NCBI RefSeq assembly: GCF_000718305.1
Contig: NZ_JOFQ01000011.1
Span: 124,001-188,000 of the forward strand
DNA: 64,000 nt
Source: Streptomyces niger
Lineage (GTDB): Bacteria; Actinomycetota; Actinomycetes; Streptomycetales; Streptomycetaceae
Direction: 5' to 3'
Made by a program: the position numbers and the translations under genes. The notes under the pieces were generated by a model, which was not told where the DNA came from, did no database searches, and saw nothing but the letters and a program-made list of their open reading frames with translations. Shown here in pieces: positions 36,354 through 45,247 of this stretch (positions within the stretch are counted from its first letter, which is position 1; each line of letters starts with the position of its first letter).

Positions 36354-37040
36354 CTAGTCGTCCAGCGGCAGCGCGAGGTCCCGTACGTGCCCGGCGAGCA
36401 GCTCGACCGCGGCGTCCACCGCGGCTCCCTGGTCCTGCGCCCGGATCGCCTCGACGAGGAGGTGGTGCGGGTCGGTGGGGGCCGCCGTGGCGGTGTCCAG
36501 GCAGGCGGCGCGGCGCAGTTCCGCGCGCAGCGCCGTACTCAGCGAGCGGTAGATGTCGGCGAGGACGGGGTTGGCGCTCGCCTCGGCGACCAGGACGTGG
36601 AAGTCGGCGTCGGCGGCGGTGAACGCCTCGTCCTCGTGGGCCGCGAGCGCTTCCCGACGGCGGGCCAGCGCGGCCTCGATGGCGGCGAGCTGGGCGTCCG
36701 TGCGGTGCCGCGCCGCCTGCCGCGCGGCGATCACGTCCAGGCCCTGCCGGACCTGGGTGACATGGGTCAGCTCGGCCCGCTCCAGGCGGCGGCGGAGCGC
36801 CACCGCGCTGTCGTCGTCGGAGATCACGAACGTGCCGTCGCCCTGCCGGGTCTCCAGCAGCCCGGCGTGCACCAGGGCGCGGATCGCCTCCCGTACGGAG
36901 GCCCGGCTCACCTGGAGCGTCTCGGACAGGGCACTTTCGGGCGGAATACGGCTGCCCACCGGCCAGACCCCTTTCAGGATCTGCTCCCGGATCTCGTCGG
37001 TCGCCGTCTCCACCAGCGACACCCTGCGCACCGTCCGCAC
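36354..37040 (-). CDS. GntR-family (FadR subfamily) regulator
   Basis: 228 aa. Winged helix at ~10-75 (VGSRIPPESALSETLQVSRA, SVREAIRALVHAGLLETRQGDGTFV); FCD effector domain from ~90, with Asp and His residues of the metal/ligand site (DADFHVLVAEASANPVL, then DPHHLLVEAI). FadR-type proteins sense small acids or sugars. GTG 37040 is preferred because GGGGAGG sits six bases upstream; the frame reaches ATG 37094. The palindrome at 37101-37112 is probably its own operator. Convergent with csnK, so a link to amino-sugar use is possible but unproven. Confidence 0.88.
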   Translation of the reverse strand: MRTVRRVSLVETATDEIREQILKGVWPVGSRIPPESALSETLQVSRASVREAIRALVHAGLLETRQGDGTFVISDDDSAVALRRRLERAELTHVTQVRQGLDVIAARQAARHRTDAQLAAIEAALARRREALAAHEDEAFTAADADFHVLVAEASANPVLADIYRSLSTALRAELRRAACLDTATAAPTDPHHLLVEAIRAQDQGAAVDAAVELLAGHVRDLALPLDD

Positions 37041-37100
37041 GACACCCTCCCCTTCCGCCGGTTCGTCCCCCGGCGTCCGCCGCCCGCGGTTCACAGGTCA

Positions 37101-37112
37101 CCTGACGTCAGG
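37101..37112 (-). promoter_or_regulatory. Putative GntR operator
   Basis: Perfect 12-bp palindrome CCTGACGTCAGG, 61-72 nt before the GntR gene start, in the shared 334-nt divergent region with glnX (37041-37374). Size and symmetry fit FadR-subfamily operators; autoregulation is inferred. The remaining interval shows nothing else clear. Confidence 0.55.
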
Positions 37113-37374
37113 CAACTCTAGTCAGACCGGGCGCCGGCGGCTGCCCCTGGCGGGAACCGAACACCGTGCGAATGCGTCCAGAGGGGCACAAGGGGAGGCG
37201 TCGGGACCCGGGTGCGCAGTGCCGGGCGACCGGACCCGAACGAGATCGCGATCCGAACAAGATCGTGGCAATACCGGTGTGGTGACCGGTCCCTGCGGCC
37301 ATACTGCTGGCCGTGCACCCCTGTCCACGAAGAGGTCCGCGAGGTGCACGTCCAGCGACCGAGGGGGAGGTTCC

Positions 37375-38820
37375 GTGTCCTATCCGCCGACCGGCAGCGC
37401 GGCACCGCCCGCTCCGCCGCCGGCCCCGGAGCCGGCGGCGACCGGCACGCCCGGCGCCGAGCCCCCGCCGCCGTCCGGCGAACGCGCCGTATGGGCCGAA
37501 GGGCTGCGCCGGCTGCGCGCCGCGGCGACCACCGAGCCGGGCCGGCTGCGCATCATCGGCGCCGTACTCGCCGCGCTGGTCGTGCTGTTCGGCGCGCTGA
37601 CCGCCTGGCAGGTCACGGACCGGTCGGCCGCCGCGAGCGACGTCCTGGAGAGCAGCCAGCCGCTGAGCCGGGACGCGGCCGACATCTACCGCTCGCTGGC
37701 GGACGCCGACACCACGGCCGCCGGCGGCTTCCTGGCCGGCGACCGGGAGAGCGCGGCGTCCCGCAAGCGCTACACCGACGACATCGCCACCGCAGCCCGG
37801 CTGCTGGTCCGCGCGTCCGCCAACTCGCAGGGCTCGGCGACGGCCCGCGAAGAGATCGAGCGGCTGAACAACGGCCTGCCGCGGTACACGGGCCTGGTGG
37901 AGACCGCACGGATGTACAACCGCCAGGGCCTGCCGGTGGGCGGCGCCTACCTCCAGTACGCCAACGACCGGATGCGCACCCAACTGCTGCCGGCGGCGCG
38001 CCGGCTCTACGTCACCGAGACCGGCCGGCTCGACGCCGACCACGACGACGCCACCGCCTGGCCCTGGGTGGCGCTGGCCGCCGGGGTGCTGGCCGTCGGC
38101 GGGCTCGGCTGGGCGCAGCGCCGCACCTATCTGCGGACGAACCGGGTGTTCAACCGCGGGCTGCTGATCGCCACGGCCGCGTCCGCGGTGGCGCTGCTGT
38201 GGACGGTGGGCGGGCACGCGGTCGCCCGCGCGGGCCTGGACGACTCCATCGAGCACGGCGCCAGGTCGCTGCGGGTGCTGAACGAGGCGCGCATCGCGAC
38301 GCTGCAGGCGCGCGGCGACGAGAACCTGACGCTGGTGGCGCGCGGCGGCAAGGTCACCGGCCCCGACCAGCGGGACTTCTACGAGGTGGAGTACGCCGCG
38401 GGCATGCGGGACCTGGCCGGTACGGGGCAGGGCAGCGACGCGGCGGTGGGCGGCAAGCTGCGGGAGGCGCTGGCCCTCGCGGACGACGAGGCCGGCCGCG
38501 CGCCGGTGCGGGACGCCCTGAAGAACGTACGGGAGTGGCAGTCCCGGCACGCCGAGGCCCGTGCGGAGAACGACCGCGGCGACTACCAGGGCGCGCTGGC
38601 GAAGGTCATCGGCACCGACCGGCCCACGAAGGAGTCCTTCGACAAGGTGGAGGCGGCGCTGCAGCAGGCGCTCCGGCACGAGCAGGCCCAGTTCCGGGAC
38701 GCGGCGGAGGGCGGCCGGCGCGCGCTGACCGGGCTGGCCGGGGGCGCCGCCGTGCTGGCCGTACTGGCCGCCGCCGGCGCGGTGCTGGGCATCGGCCGCA
38801 GGCTGTCGGAGTACCGGTGA
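37375..38820 (+). CDS. glnX: GlnX-like membrane sensor protein
   Basis: 481 aa. Pro/Ala-rich cytoplasmic N terminus (1-60), then four transmembrane helices (IIGAVLAALVVLFGALTAW; PWVALAAGVLAVGGLGWA; LLIATAASAVALLWTVGG; ALTGLAGGAAVLAVLAAAG) flanking two large extracytoplasmic loops. This is the architecture of GlnX, which in mycobacteria and corynebacteria works with the binding protein GlnH and the kinase PknG to sense aspartate/glutamate or glutamine. GTG start with GGGGGAGG upstream. Directly followed by a GlnH-like gene with a GTGA overlap. It has no kinase or known signalling domain of its own. Confidence 0.82.
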   Translation: MSYPPTGSAAPPAPPPAPEPAATGTPGAEPPPPSGERAVWAEGLRRLRAAATTEPGRLRIIGAVLAALVVLFGALTAWQVTDRSAAASDVLESSQPLSRDAADIYRSLADADTTAAGGFLAGDRESAASRKRYTDDIATAARLLVRASANSQGSATAREEIERLNNGLPRYTGLVETARMYNRQGLPVGGAYLQYANDRMRTQLLPAARRLYVTETGRLDADHDDATAWPWVALAAGVLAVGGLGWAQRRTYLRTNRVFNRGLLIATAASAVALLWTVGGHAVARAGLDDSIEHGARSLRVLNEARIATLQARGDENLTLVARGGKVTGPDQRDFYEVEYAAGMRDLAGTGQGSDAAVGGKLREALALADDEAGRAPVRDALKNVREWQSRHAEARAENDRGDYQGALAKVIGTDRPTKESFDKVEAALQQALRHEQAQFRDAAEGGRRALTGLAGGAAVLAVLAAAGAVLGIGRRLSEYR

Positions 38821-39827
38821 CGGGAGCGGGGATGGGCATGCGCGCGCGAATGGCGGACCTCGGCTCCGCGCTGGCTCCGGTGGCCGCGGGCATGGGGGTG
38901 ATGGCGGCCGCGGCGGCGGTACTGGTGCCGGTGCTCAGCGGCGCCCCCGCCATACCGCCCCGGCCGCACGTCCCGGAGCCGCCCCGTACCGCCGTGGCCG
39001 CGCCCGCCGCCACCGGCTGCACGGAGGAGAACGCCGCGGAGAGCCTGCGCCCCTCCGACGCCGACGGCGACGCGGTGCAGCGGATCAAGAAGGCGGGCCG
39101 GCTGGTCGTCGGCGTCGACCAGAACAGCTACCGCTGGGGCTACCGCGACCCCGACAACCCCCGGAACCTCATCGGCTTCGACATCGACCTGGCGAAGGCC
39201 ATCGCCAAGGACATCCTCGGACCGCACCCGCACATCGTGTACCGCGCCATCCCCACCAACCAGCGCATCGACGCCGTACGGCAGCGCAGGGTGGACATGG
39301 TGGTGCGCACGATGACGATCAACTGCGAGCGCAAGGCGCAGGTCGCCTTCTCCACCTCCTACTTCAAGGCCGGCCAGCAGGTGCTCGCGCCGAAGAGGTC
39401 GTCGATCGACGCGTTCGACGACTCGCTGCGGGGAAAGAAGATCTGCACGGCGAGGGGATCGACGGGCGAGCAGCAGTTGAAACGGGAGGACCACGGCGCG
39501 GCGGTCATGACCGTGCCGAACCAGCTCGACTGCCTGGTGCGGCTCCAGCTGGGCGAGGCCGACGCCGTCGTGACGGACAGCGCGCTGGCCGCCGGCCAGG
39601 CCGCGCAGGACCCGACCGTCGAGCTCAAGGGCGAGCCGTTCAGCACGGACATGTACGGCGTGGCGATGAACAAGGAGGACGAGGACCTGGTGCGGCGGGT
39701 GAACAAGGTGCTGGAGGAGTACCGCGAAGGCGGCGCCGACAGCCCCTGGACGCACGCGTACGACAAGTGGCTCAAGGCCGACCTGCCGGGTGTCTCCGGC
39801 CCGCCGGCCCCGCAGTACAGCGACTGA
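38817..39827 (+). CDS. glnH: GlnH-like amino-acid binding protein
   Basis: 336 aa, extracytoplasmic solute-binding protein family 3: VGVDQNSYRWGYRDPDNP, LIGFDIDLAKAIAKDIL, RRVDMVVRTMTIN, ICTARGSTGEQQLK, and ADAVVTDSALAAG. A membrane-anchoring hydrophobic segment lies at ~20-42, and Cys68 follows a long linker. In related species GlnH binds acidic amino acids and signals through GlnX to PknG. Here the GTG start overlaps the glnX stop (GTGA), so the two are co-translated. Ligand unknown. The sixth to eighth downstream genes suggest a signal role rather than transport, as there is no permease or ATPase. Confidence 0.85.
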   Translation: MTGAGMGMRARMADLGSALAPVAAGMGVMAAAAAVLVPVLSGAPAIPPRPHVPEPPRTAVAAPAATGCTEENAAESLRPSDADGDAVQRIKKAGRLVVGVDQNSYRWGYRDPDNPRNLIGFDIDLAKAIAKDILGPHPHIVYRAIPTNQRIDAVRQRRVDMVVRTMTINCERKAQVAFSTSYFKAGQQVLAPKRSSIDAFDDSLRGKKICTARGSTGEQQLKREDHGAAVMTVPNQLDCLVRLQLGEADAVVTDSALAAGQAAQDPTVELKGEPFSTDMYGVAMNKEDEDLVRRVNKVLEEYREGGADSPWTHAYDKWLKADLPGVSGPPAPQYSD

Positions 39828-39833
39828 CCGGCC

Positions 39834-39860
39834 CGGCCGGACACGCCCCGCGTCCGGCCG
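39834..39860 (+). terminator. Hairpin between glnH and the coiled-coil gene
   Basis: 9-bp perfect stem (39834-39842 with 39852-39860), 9-nt loop. It may attenuate the operon at this point rather than end it. Confidence 0.5.
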
Positions 39861-39897
39861 TCCGCAGCGCACCGCACGCACTTTGGAGAGGTGATCG

Positions 39898-41181
39898 ATG
39901 GGGGTCCCTGGACCCGCCCCGGCCATGAGCCGCGACGAGGTGGACCGCGCCCTCGGCAGGCTCGGCGCCGAGCACGAGGCGATCGAGACCTCCCTGCTGG
40001 CACTGCAGGACCACGCGGGCCGCCGCCTCCTGGAAGGCGCCGAACTGACCGGGGTCACCAAGGACCGCTGGGCGACGGCCGAGCGGCAGATCACCGTGCT
40101 CTGGGCGCACTTCGAGGCGTACACCGCGGCGCTGGAGGCCGCCCGCGAGCTGCGCGCCCGCCGCCGCTGGCTCTCCCAGGACGACCTGGCCACCCTCACC
40201 GACATGCTGCGCGGCAACGGCGTCACCGTCTCCGGCGGATCGGCCGCCGGCAGCCCCGGCCGGCTCAGCGAACAGCTCAGCCTGGAGACGCTGGTCGACC
40301 GGATGAACGGGCTGTACGCGCGCGCCCTGGACGTCATCGTCAGCGCCGACTCCGTATGGACCGCGCTGCCCGCCCGCATCGACCTGCTCGCCGCCGAACT
40401 GCGCCGCACCCGCTCCCTCGCGCACTCCGTCGGCGTCCGCCCCGGCGAACACCCCTCCGGCGACGACCTGGAGGACATCACCGGCGAACTGGACCGGCTG
40501 CGCGCCGAAGTGCTCACCGACCCGCTCGCCTTCTGGGTGCCCGCCACCGACGCCAGCGCCGCGCCCGGTGGCGGCCGCCCCGACACCGACCGGTACGACC
40601 GTGCCGCGCGCGCCCTGGAGGACGTCCGGCGCGAGATCGAGGCGGTCCTCGCCGTGCGACAGGACGCCGAGCGGCGGCTGATGCAGGTGCGCGACCTGCT
40701 CTCGCGCGCCGACCGTACGCTCACCGAGGCGCGGCAGGCGCGCGGCGAGGTGCTGGCGAAGATCGCCGCATCCGAGGTGCCGGCCGTCTCCGGCCCGTCC
40801 ACCACGCTGCACGAACAGCTCGCCACCGCCGCCGAGTACCGCAGACGCGCCCGGTGGCACCTGCTGTCGCCGCTGCTGGAGAGCCTGGAGGAGCGCGCCG
40901 AGGAGGAGCTGCTGCGCGCCCGCGAGTCGCTGACCGCGGTGACCGCGCCACTGGCCGTCCGCGCCGAGCTGCGCGGCCGGCTCGACGCGTACAAGGCCAA
41001 GGTGGCGCGGCACGGCCTGGCCGAGGACCTGCTGCTGGTCGAGCGGTACGACATCGCCCGCCGGATGCTGTGGAGCGCGCCCTGCGACCTGCGCGCCGCC
41101 GAACACGCCGTACTGCGCTACCAGCACGCGGTGGCCGAGGCGCTGGCCGCCGGACAGCAGGACCACGAGGGGGAGTCATGA
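39898..41181 (+). CDS. Coiled-coil protein of the PknG locus
   Basis: 427 aa, no known family recognised. Mostly alpha-helical with heptad-like stretches at ~30-80, ~150-195, ~235-285 and ~310-400, rich in Glu, Arg, Leu and Ala; no signal peptide or membrane segment, so cytoplasmic. A Gly/Ser linker lies near residue 115. The ATG follows GGAGAGG, and the stop overlaps the pknG start (ATGA). Its position between the sensor pair and the kinase suggests a scaffold that links them, by inference. Confidence 0.8.
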   Translation: MGVPGPAPAMSRDEVDRALGRLGAEHEAIETSLLALQDHAGRRLLEGAELTGVTKDRWATAERQITVLWAHFEAYTAALEAARELRARRRWLSQDDLATLTDMLRGNGVTVSGGSAAGSPGRLSEQLSLETLVDRMNGLYARALDVIVSADSVWTALPARIDLLAAELRRTRSLAHSVGVRPGEHPSGDDLEDITGELDRLRAEVLTDPLAFWVPATDASAAPGGGRPDTDRYDRAARALEDVRREIEAVLAVRQDAERRLMQVRDLLSRADRTLTEARQARGEVLAKIAASEVPAVSGPSTTLHEQLATAAEYRRRARWHLLSPLLESLEERAEEELLRARESLTAVTAPLAVRAELRGRLDAYKAKVARHGLAEDLLLVERYDIARRMLWSAPCDLRAAEHAVLRYQHAVAEALAAGQQDHEGES

Positions 41182-43841
41182 CCACCGCGCCGGCCACCGC
41201 CTGCCAGCGGCAGGAGTGCGGGGGCGTGTACGAGGACGTCGGCGGCGGCGAACTGTACTGCGACACCTGCGGCATGGCGCCGGTCGTCTCGCCGACCGGC
41301 ATGGTGGCCTCGCCGCCGACCGGTGTCGCGGGCGCGGCCCGCTCCTCGGCCGGGTCCGGTTCCGCGCGGGGCTCCGGCAGTACCGGCTCCGCGCCCTCCG
41401 CCCGCTCCTCCGGCTCTTCCGGCTCCCGGCGCTCGGTCTCCGGGCGCCTCTCGCGCTCCCTGTCCGGGCCGTCGACCCAGCTGGTGTCCGTACGCAGCGG
41501 AAGCTCGGGGCAGGGCTCGTCGTCCGGCTCCGGATCCGGCTCCGGCGCGGGGCGCGGGCGGCTCGGCGCCGGGCTGGTGGCGGTGCCGGACGTGCCGCGG
41601 CCCGACCCCCGCGCGGTGGTGCTGGAGAACCCCGAGGTCCCCGAGCGCAAGCGGTTCTGCAGCCGGAGCGACTGCGGGGCGCCGGTGGGCCGGGCACGCA
41701 GCGGACGCCCCGGCCGTACGGAGGGGTTCTGCACCAAGTGCGGCCACCCGTACAGCTTCGTGCCGAAGCTGCGCGCCGGTGACGTGGTGCACGGCCAGTA
41801 CGAGGTCGCCGGCTGCCTGGCGCACGGCGGCCTGGGCTGGATCTACCTCGCGGTGGACCGGGCGGTCGCCGACCGGTGGGTGGTGCTCAAGGGCCTGCTG
41901 GACACCGGCGACGAGGAGGCGCTCGCGGTCGCGGTCTCCGAGCGCCGCTTCCTCGCCGAGATCGAGCACTCCAACATCGTGCGGATCTACAACTTCGTCG
42001 AACACCTCGACCAGGCGACGGGCAGCCTCGACGGCTACATCGTCATGGAGTACGTCGGCGGCAAGTCCCTCAAGGAGATCGCCAACGAGCGGCGCACGCC
42101 CCAGGGCCGGCGCGACCCGCTCCCGGTCGAGCAGGCCTGCGCGTACGGCATCGAGGCACTGGCGGCGCTGGGCCACCTGCACAGCCGCAACCTGCTGTAC
42201 TGCGACTTCAAGGTCGACAACGCCATCCAGCAGGACGACCAGCTCAAGCTGATCGACATGGGCGCGGTGCGCCGGATGGACGACCACGAGAGCGCGATCT
42301 ACGGCACGGTCGGCTACCAGGCACCCGAGGTCGCCGAGGTCGGCCCGTCCGTCGCCTCCGACCTCTACACCGTCGCGCGCACCCTCGCCGTCCTCACCTT
42401 CGACTTCCAGGGCTACACCAACGTCTTCGCGGACTCCCTGCCGGACCCCGAGCACATCGAGGTCTTCCGCCGGTACGAGTCCTTCTACCGGCTGCTCGTC
42501 CGGGCCACCGACCCCGACCCGGCCCGCCGGTTCGCCTCCGCCGAGGAGATGGCCGAGCAGCTGACGGGCGTACTGCGGGAGGTCGTGGCGCTGCAGAGCG
42601 GCGAGCAGCGGCCCGCGCTGTCCCAGCTGTTCGGCCCCGAACTGCGCGTCGTGGACACCGAGCTGATGCCGGTCGTGGAGGGCGACACCTCGCTGCTGGG
42701 CGGCCGGGCCACCCCGCCCCGCCGCCGGTTCCGGCGCCGGCAGCAGGCCGCTGCGCTCCCGGGCCGGGGCCCTTCGGCGGGGCTCGTGGGCGCCGCTCCG
42801 GCCACGCCGTCGATCCCGGCGCAGGTGTCGTACGAGGTCTCCCCGCTGCCCGGCCACGGGAGCCCGCCCGTGCTGCGCGCCCTGGACACGTCGGCCACCG
42901 TGCTGGCGCTGCCCGCGCCGCGGGTGGACCCCGGCGACCCGAACGCCGGCTTCCTCGCCGGCCTGCTGGCCGCGGCGCCCGCCGAACTGGTCGCCGCACT
43001 CCGCTCGGCGCCCGCCGATTCGCTGGAGGTCCGGCTGCGCGACCTGCGGGCCCGGCTGGAGATGGGCGACGGGCCCGAGGCCCGGCGGGTGCTGCGGGAG
43101 ATCGAGACGGACCCGCTGGCCGAGTGGGCGTCGGACTGGCGGGTGGTCTGGAACCGCGGCCTGGTGGCCCTGGCCGCCGGCGACAAGGAAACGGCGGCGC
43201 TGTCCTTCGACGCGGTGTACGACGCGTTCCCCGGCGAGCCCGCGCCCAAGCTGGCGCTGGGCGTCTGCGCCGAGGTGCTGGGCCAGCTGGACAACGCCGC
43301 CGAGTACTACCACCTGGTGTGGACCACCGACCACAGCTACGTGAGCGCGGCGTTCGGGCTGGCCCGGGTGCGGCTCGCGGCCGGTGACCGGGCGGGCGCG
43401 GTGCGTGCGCTGGAGGCCGTTCCCGAGTCCTCGATCCACTTCACCGCGGCCCGCATCGCCGCGGTACGGGCCCGGCTGCGGCAGCGCCCGGCCGGCGAAC
43501 CGCTGCTGGCCGACCTCCGGGCCGCGGCCCGGGAGATCGAGCGGCTGGCGGACTTCGGCCTGGACGCGCAGCGCCGCGAGACGCTGACCACGGAAGTGCT
43601 GGGCTGCGCCCTGGACTGGGTGCTGTCCGGGCGTACCGGGGAGCGGGTGCCCGGCACGCCGGAGGCGGAGCGGCCGGCGGACGGCCGCCCGGCGCTGCTC
43701 GGCTGTGCGCTGGACGAGCGCGGACTGCGCTTCGGCCTGGAGCGGTCCTACCGGCTGCTCGCCAGGCTGGCCCAGCGCGGTGATGAGAGGATCGAACTGG
43801 TGGAGCGGGCCAACCGCTTCCGCCCCAGGACGTGGGTGTGA
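41178..43841 (+). CDS. pknG: Serine/threonine kinase PknG with rubredoxin and TPR domains
   Basis: 887 aa. N-terminal zinc ribbon (CQRQECGGVY ... YCDTCG), a long Ser/Gly-rich linker to ~145, a rubredoxin-like domain (FCSRSDCGAPVG ... FCTKCGHPYSF) that senses redox in PknG, a kinase domain ~200-460 and a TPR domain to the C terminus. Kinase residues: glycine loop AHGGLGWIY, Lys238 in VVLKGLL, catalytic Asp343 in LLYCDFKVDN (non-RD, as in M. tuberculosis PknG), and Asp360 in IDMGAV. In related species PknG phosphorylates FHA proteins that control 2-oxoglutarate use. Coupled to the gene before (ATGA) and followed after 1 nt by the phosphatase. Confidence 0.93.
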   Translation: MTTAPATACQRQECGGVYEDVGGGELYCDTCGMAPVVSPTGMVASPPTGVAGAARSSAGSGSARGSGSTGSAPSARSSGSSGSRRSVSGRLSRSLSGPSTQLVSVRSGSSGQGSSSGSGSGSGAGRGRLGAGLVAVPDVPRPDPRAVVLENPEVPERKRFCSRSDCGAPVGRARSGRPGRTEGFCTKCGHPYSFVPKLRAGDVVHGQYEVAGCLAHGGLGWIYLAVDRAVADRWVVLKGLLDTGDEEALAVAVSERRFLAEIEHSNIVRIYNFVEHLDQATGSLDGYIVMEYVGGKSLKEIANERRTPQGRRDPLPVEQACAYGIEALAALGHLHSRNLLYCDFKVDNAIQQDDQLKLIDMGAVRRMDDHESAIYGTVGYQAPEVAEVGPSVASDLYTVARTLAVLTFDFQGYTNVFADSLPDPEHIEVFRRYESFYRLLVRATDPDPARRFASAEEMAEQLTGVLREVVALQSGEQRPALSQLFGPELRVVDTELMPVVEGDTSLLGGRATPPRRRFRRRQQAAALPGRGPSAGLVGAAPATPSIPAQVSYEVSPLPGHGSPPVLRALDTSATVLALPAPRVDPGDPNAGFLAGLLAAAPAELVAALRSAPADSLEVRLRDLRARLEMGDGPEARRVLREIETDPLAEWASDWRVVWNRGLVALAAGDKETAALSFDAVYDAFPGEPAPKLALGVCAEVLGQLDNAAEYYHLVWTTDHSYVSAAFGLARVRLAAGDRAGAVRALEAVPESSIHFTAARIAAVRARLRQRPAGEPLLADLRAAAREIERLADFGLDAQRRETLTTEVLGCALDWVLSGRTGERVPGTPEAERPADGRPALLGCALDERGLRFGLERSYRLLARLAQRGDERIELVERANRFRPRTWV

Positions 43842-43842
43842 G

Positions 43843-45078
43843 ATGGCAGTGACAGGTCCTTCCCGGTGCCCGGGCTGTGGCGAGCCGCTGGAGTCGGGGG
43901 ACAACTTCTGCGGCGTGTGCGGAGCCGACCTCTCCGGCACGGCGGACGGGAACGCCGCGGCCGGGGACCACCCGACGCTCGCGCTGACCCCGCAGGGCGC
44001 CCCTCGGACGGCGCCCGGTGACGGGGTGCCCGGCGGCGCGTACGGCGGGCCCGGGGCCGGGCTGCCCGACGAGGCGTACCGGGCGGCGCCCCCGCCCGCG
44101 CCGGAGACCCGGCTGCCGGACGCCGGCGTCCCCGCCGACCCCCGCGAGACCCTCGCCGTCCCGACCTGCGTGGCCTGCCGGACCGGCGCCGTCGACCAGG
44201 ACGGCTACTGCGAGCGCTGCGGCCACGCCCAGCCCCGCGAGCGCGACCACTTCGAGCGGGCGCTGACGCGCGTCGCGGCGGTCAGCGACCGCGGCTATCG
44301 CCACCACCGCAACGAGGACTTCTTCGCCGTCGCGGACACGACGCTCGTCGACGGCTCCCCGGCCGTGCTCGCCGTGGTCTGCGACGGCGTCTCCTCCGCG
44401 ACCCGGCCCGACGACGCGTCCCGGGCCGCGGCCGAGACGGCCGCCGAGGCGCTGGTGACGGCCCTCCCCCGGGAGCCGCAGCCGCAACAGGCCATGCACG
44501 ACGCGATCGTGGCCGCCGCCAAGGCCGTCGACGCGCTCGCGGCCGCGCCCGACGGGCCGCAGGAACACGACCCGTACCGCCGCCAGAACGCGCCGGCCTG
44601 CACGCTCGTCGCGGCCGTCGCGGCGGGCGGGGTGCTGACCGTCGGCTGGATCGGCGACAGCCGGGTGTACTGGATCCCCGACGACCGCACGGCGCCCGGC
44701 GCCCGGCTCACCGAGGACGACTCCTGGGCCGCGCAGATGGTGGCGAACAACCTGATGACGGAGGCGGAGGCGTACGCCGACGAACGGGCCCACGCCATCA
44801 CCGGCTGGCTCGGCGCCGACGCGTACGAACTCCAGCCGCACACCAAGGCCTTCCGGCCGGACCGCCCGGGCGTGGTCGTGGTGTGCACCGACGGCCTGTG
44901 GAACTACACCGAGGCCGCGGACGAACTGGCCGCCGTGCTGCCCCTGGACGCGGGCGAACGCCCGCTGGACGGCGCCCGAACGCTGGTGCACCACGCTCTG
45001 GACAGCGGGGGCCACGACAACGTAACAGTGGCCGTGGTGCCGTTCCCGGCCCCCGTACGCGGGGCAGGATCGGCCTGA
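43843..45078 (+). CDS. PP2C-type serine/threonine phosphatase with zinc ribbons
   Basis: 411 aa. Two N-terminal zinc ribbons (CPGCGEPL ... FCGVCG and CVACRTGAV ... YCERCG), separated by a Pro/Gly-rich linker, then a PP2C domain with all metal motifs: RHHRNEDFF, VVCDGVSS, GWIGDSRVYW, CTDGLWNY, GGHDNVTVAVV. It likely reverses PknG phosphorylation. It starts one nucleotide after the pknG stop, so kinase and phosphatase are made from the same message. Cytoplasmic, no membrane segment. Confidence 0.93.
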   Translation: MAVTGPSRCPGCGEPLESGDNFCGVCGADLSGTADGNAAAGDHPTLALTPQGAPRTAPGDGVPGGAYGGPGAGLPDEAYRAAPPPAPETRLPDAGVPADPRETLAVPTCVACRTGAVDQDGYCERCGHAQPRERDHFERALTRVAAVSDRGYRHHRNEDFFAVADTTLVDGSPAVLAVVCDGVSSATRPDDASRAAAETAAEALVTALPREPQPQQAMHDAIVAAAKAVDALAAAPDGPQEHDPYRRQNAPACTLVAAVAAGGVLTVGWIGDSRVYWIPDDRTAPGARLTEDDSWAAQMVANNLMTEAEAYADERAHAITGWLGADAYELQPHTKAFRPDRPGVVVVCTDGLWNYTEAADELAAVLPLDAGERPLDGARTLVHHALDSGGHDNVTVAVVPFPAPVRGAGSA

Positions 45079-45082
45079 GCCA

Positions 45083-45141
45083 CCGCGGCGACGCCGCGGC
45101 ACAGCAACGCGGTACGAACAACGAGCAACGAGCAACGAGCA
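45083..45141 (+). repeat. Hairpin plus heptamer repeat after the phosphatase gene
   Basis: A 7-bp hairpin (CCGCGGC/GCCGCGG, 45083-45099) follows the stop closely. Then ACGAACA and three ACGAGCA heptamers run 45114-45141. The 169-nt gap (45079-45247) has no gene; it may be an internal terminator and a promoter for the next two genes. Confidence 0.6.
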
Positions 45142-45247
45142 ACAAATGGTCCGGCACCTGGGGAGGTGCCGACGGGGGGACGGCCTGGGGTACTTCCGCC
45201 CGCCCGCATGCCGACGAGGTACGACGGAGCGCCAAGGAGCGGAACAG

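Noticed and set aside
45146..45247. Upstream extension of the VWA gene from 45146
   Set aside because: AAGGAG and the conserved MANFSKS start are at 45248; the extension reads through the repeat-bearing gap.
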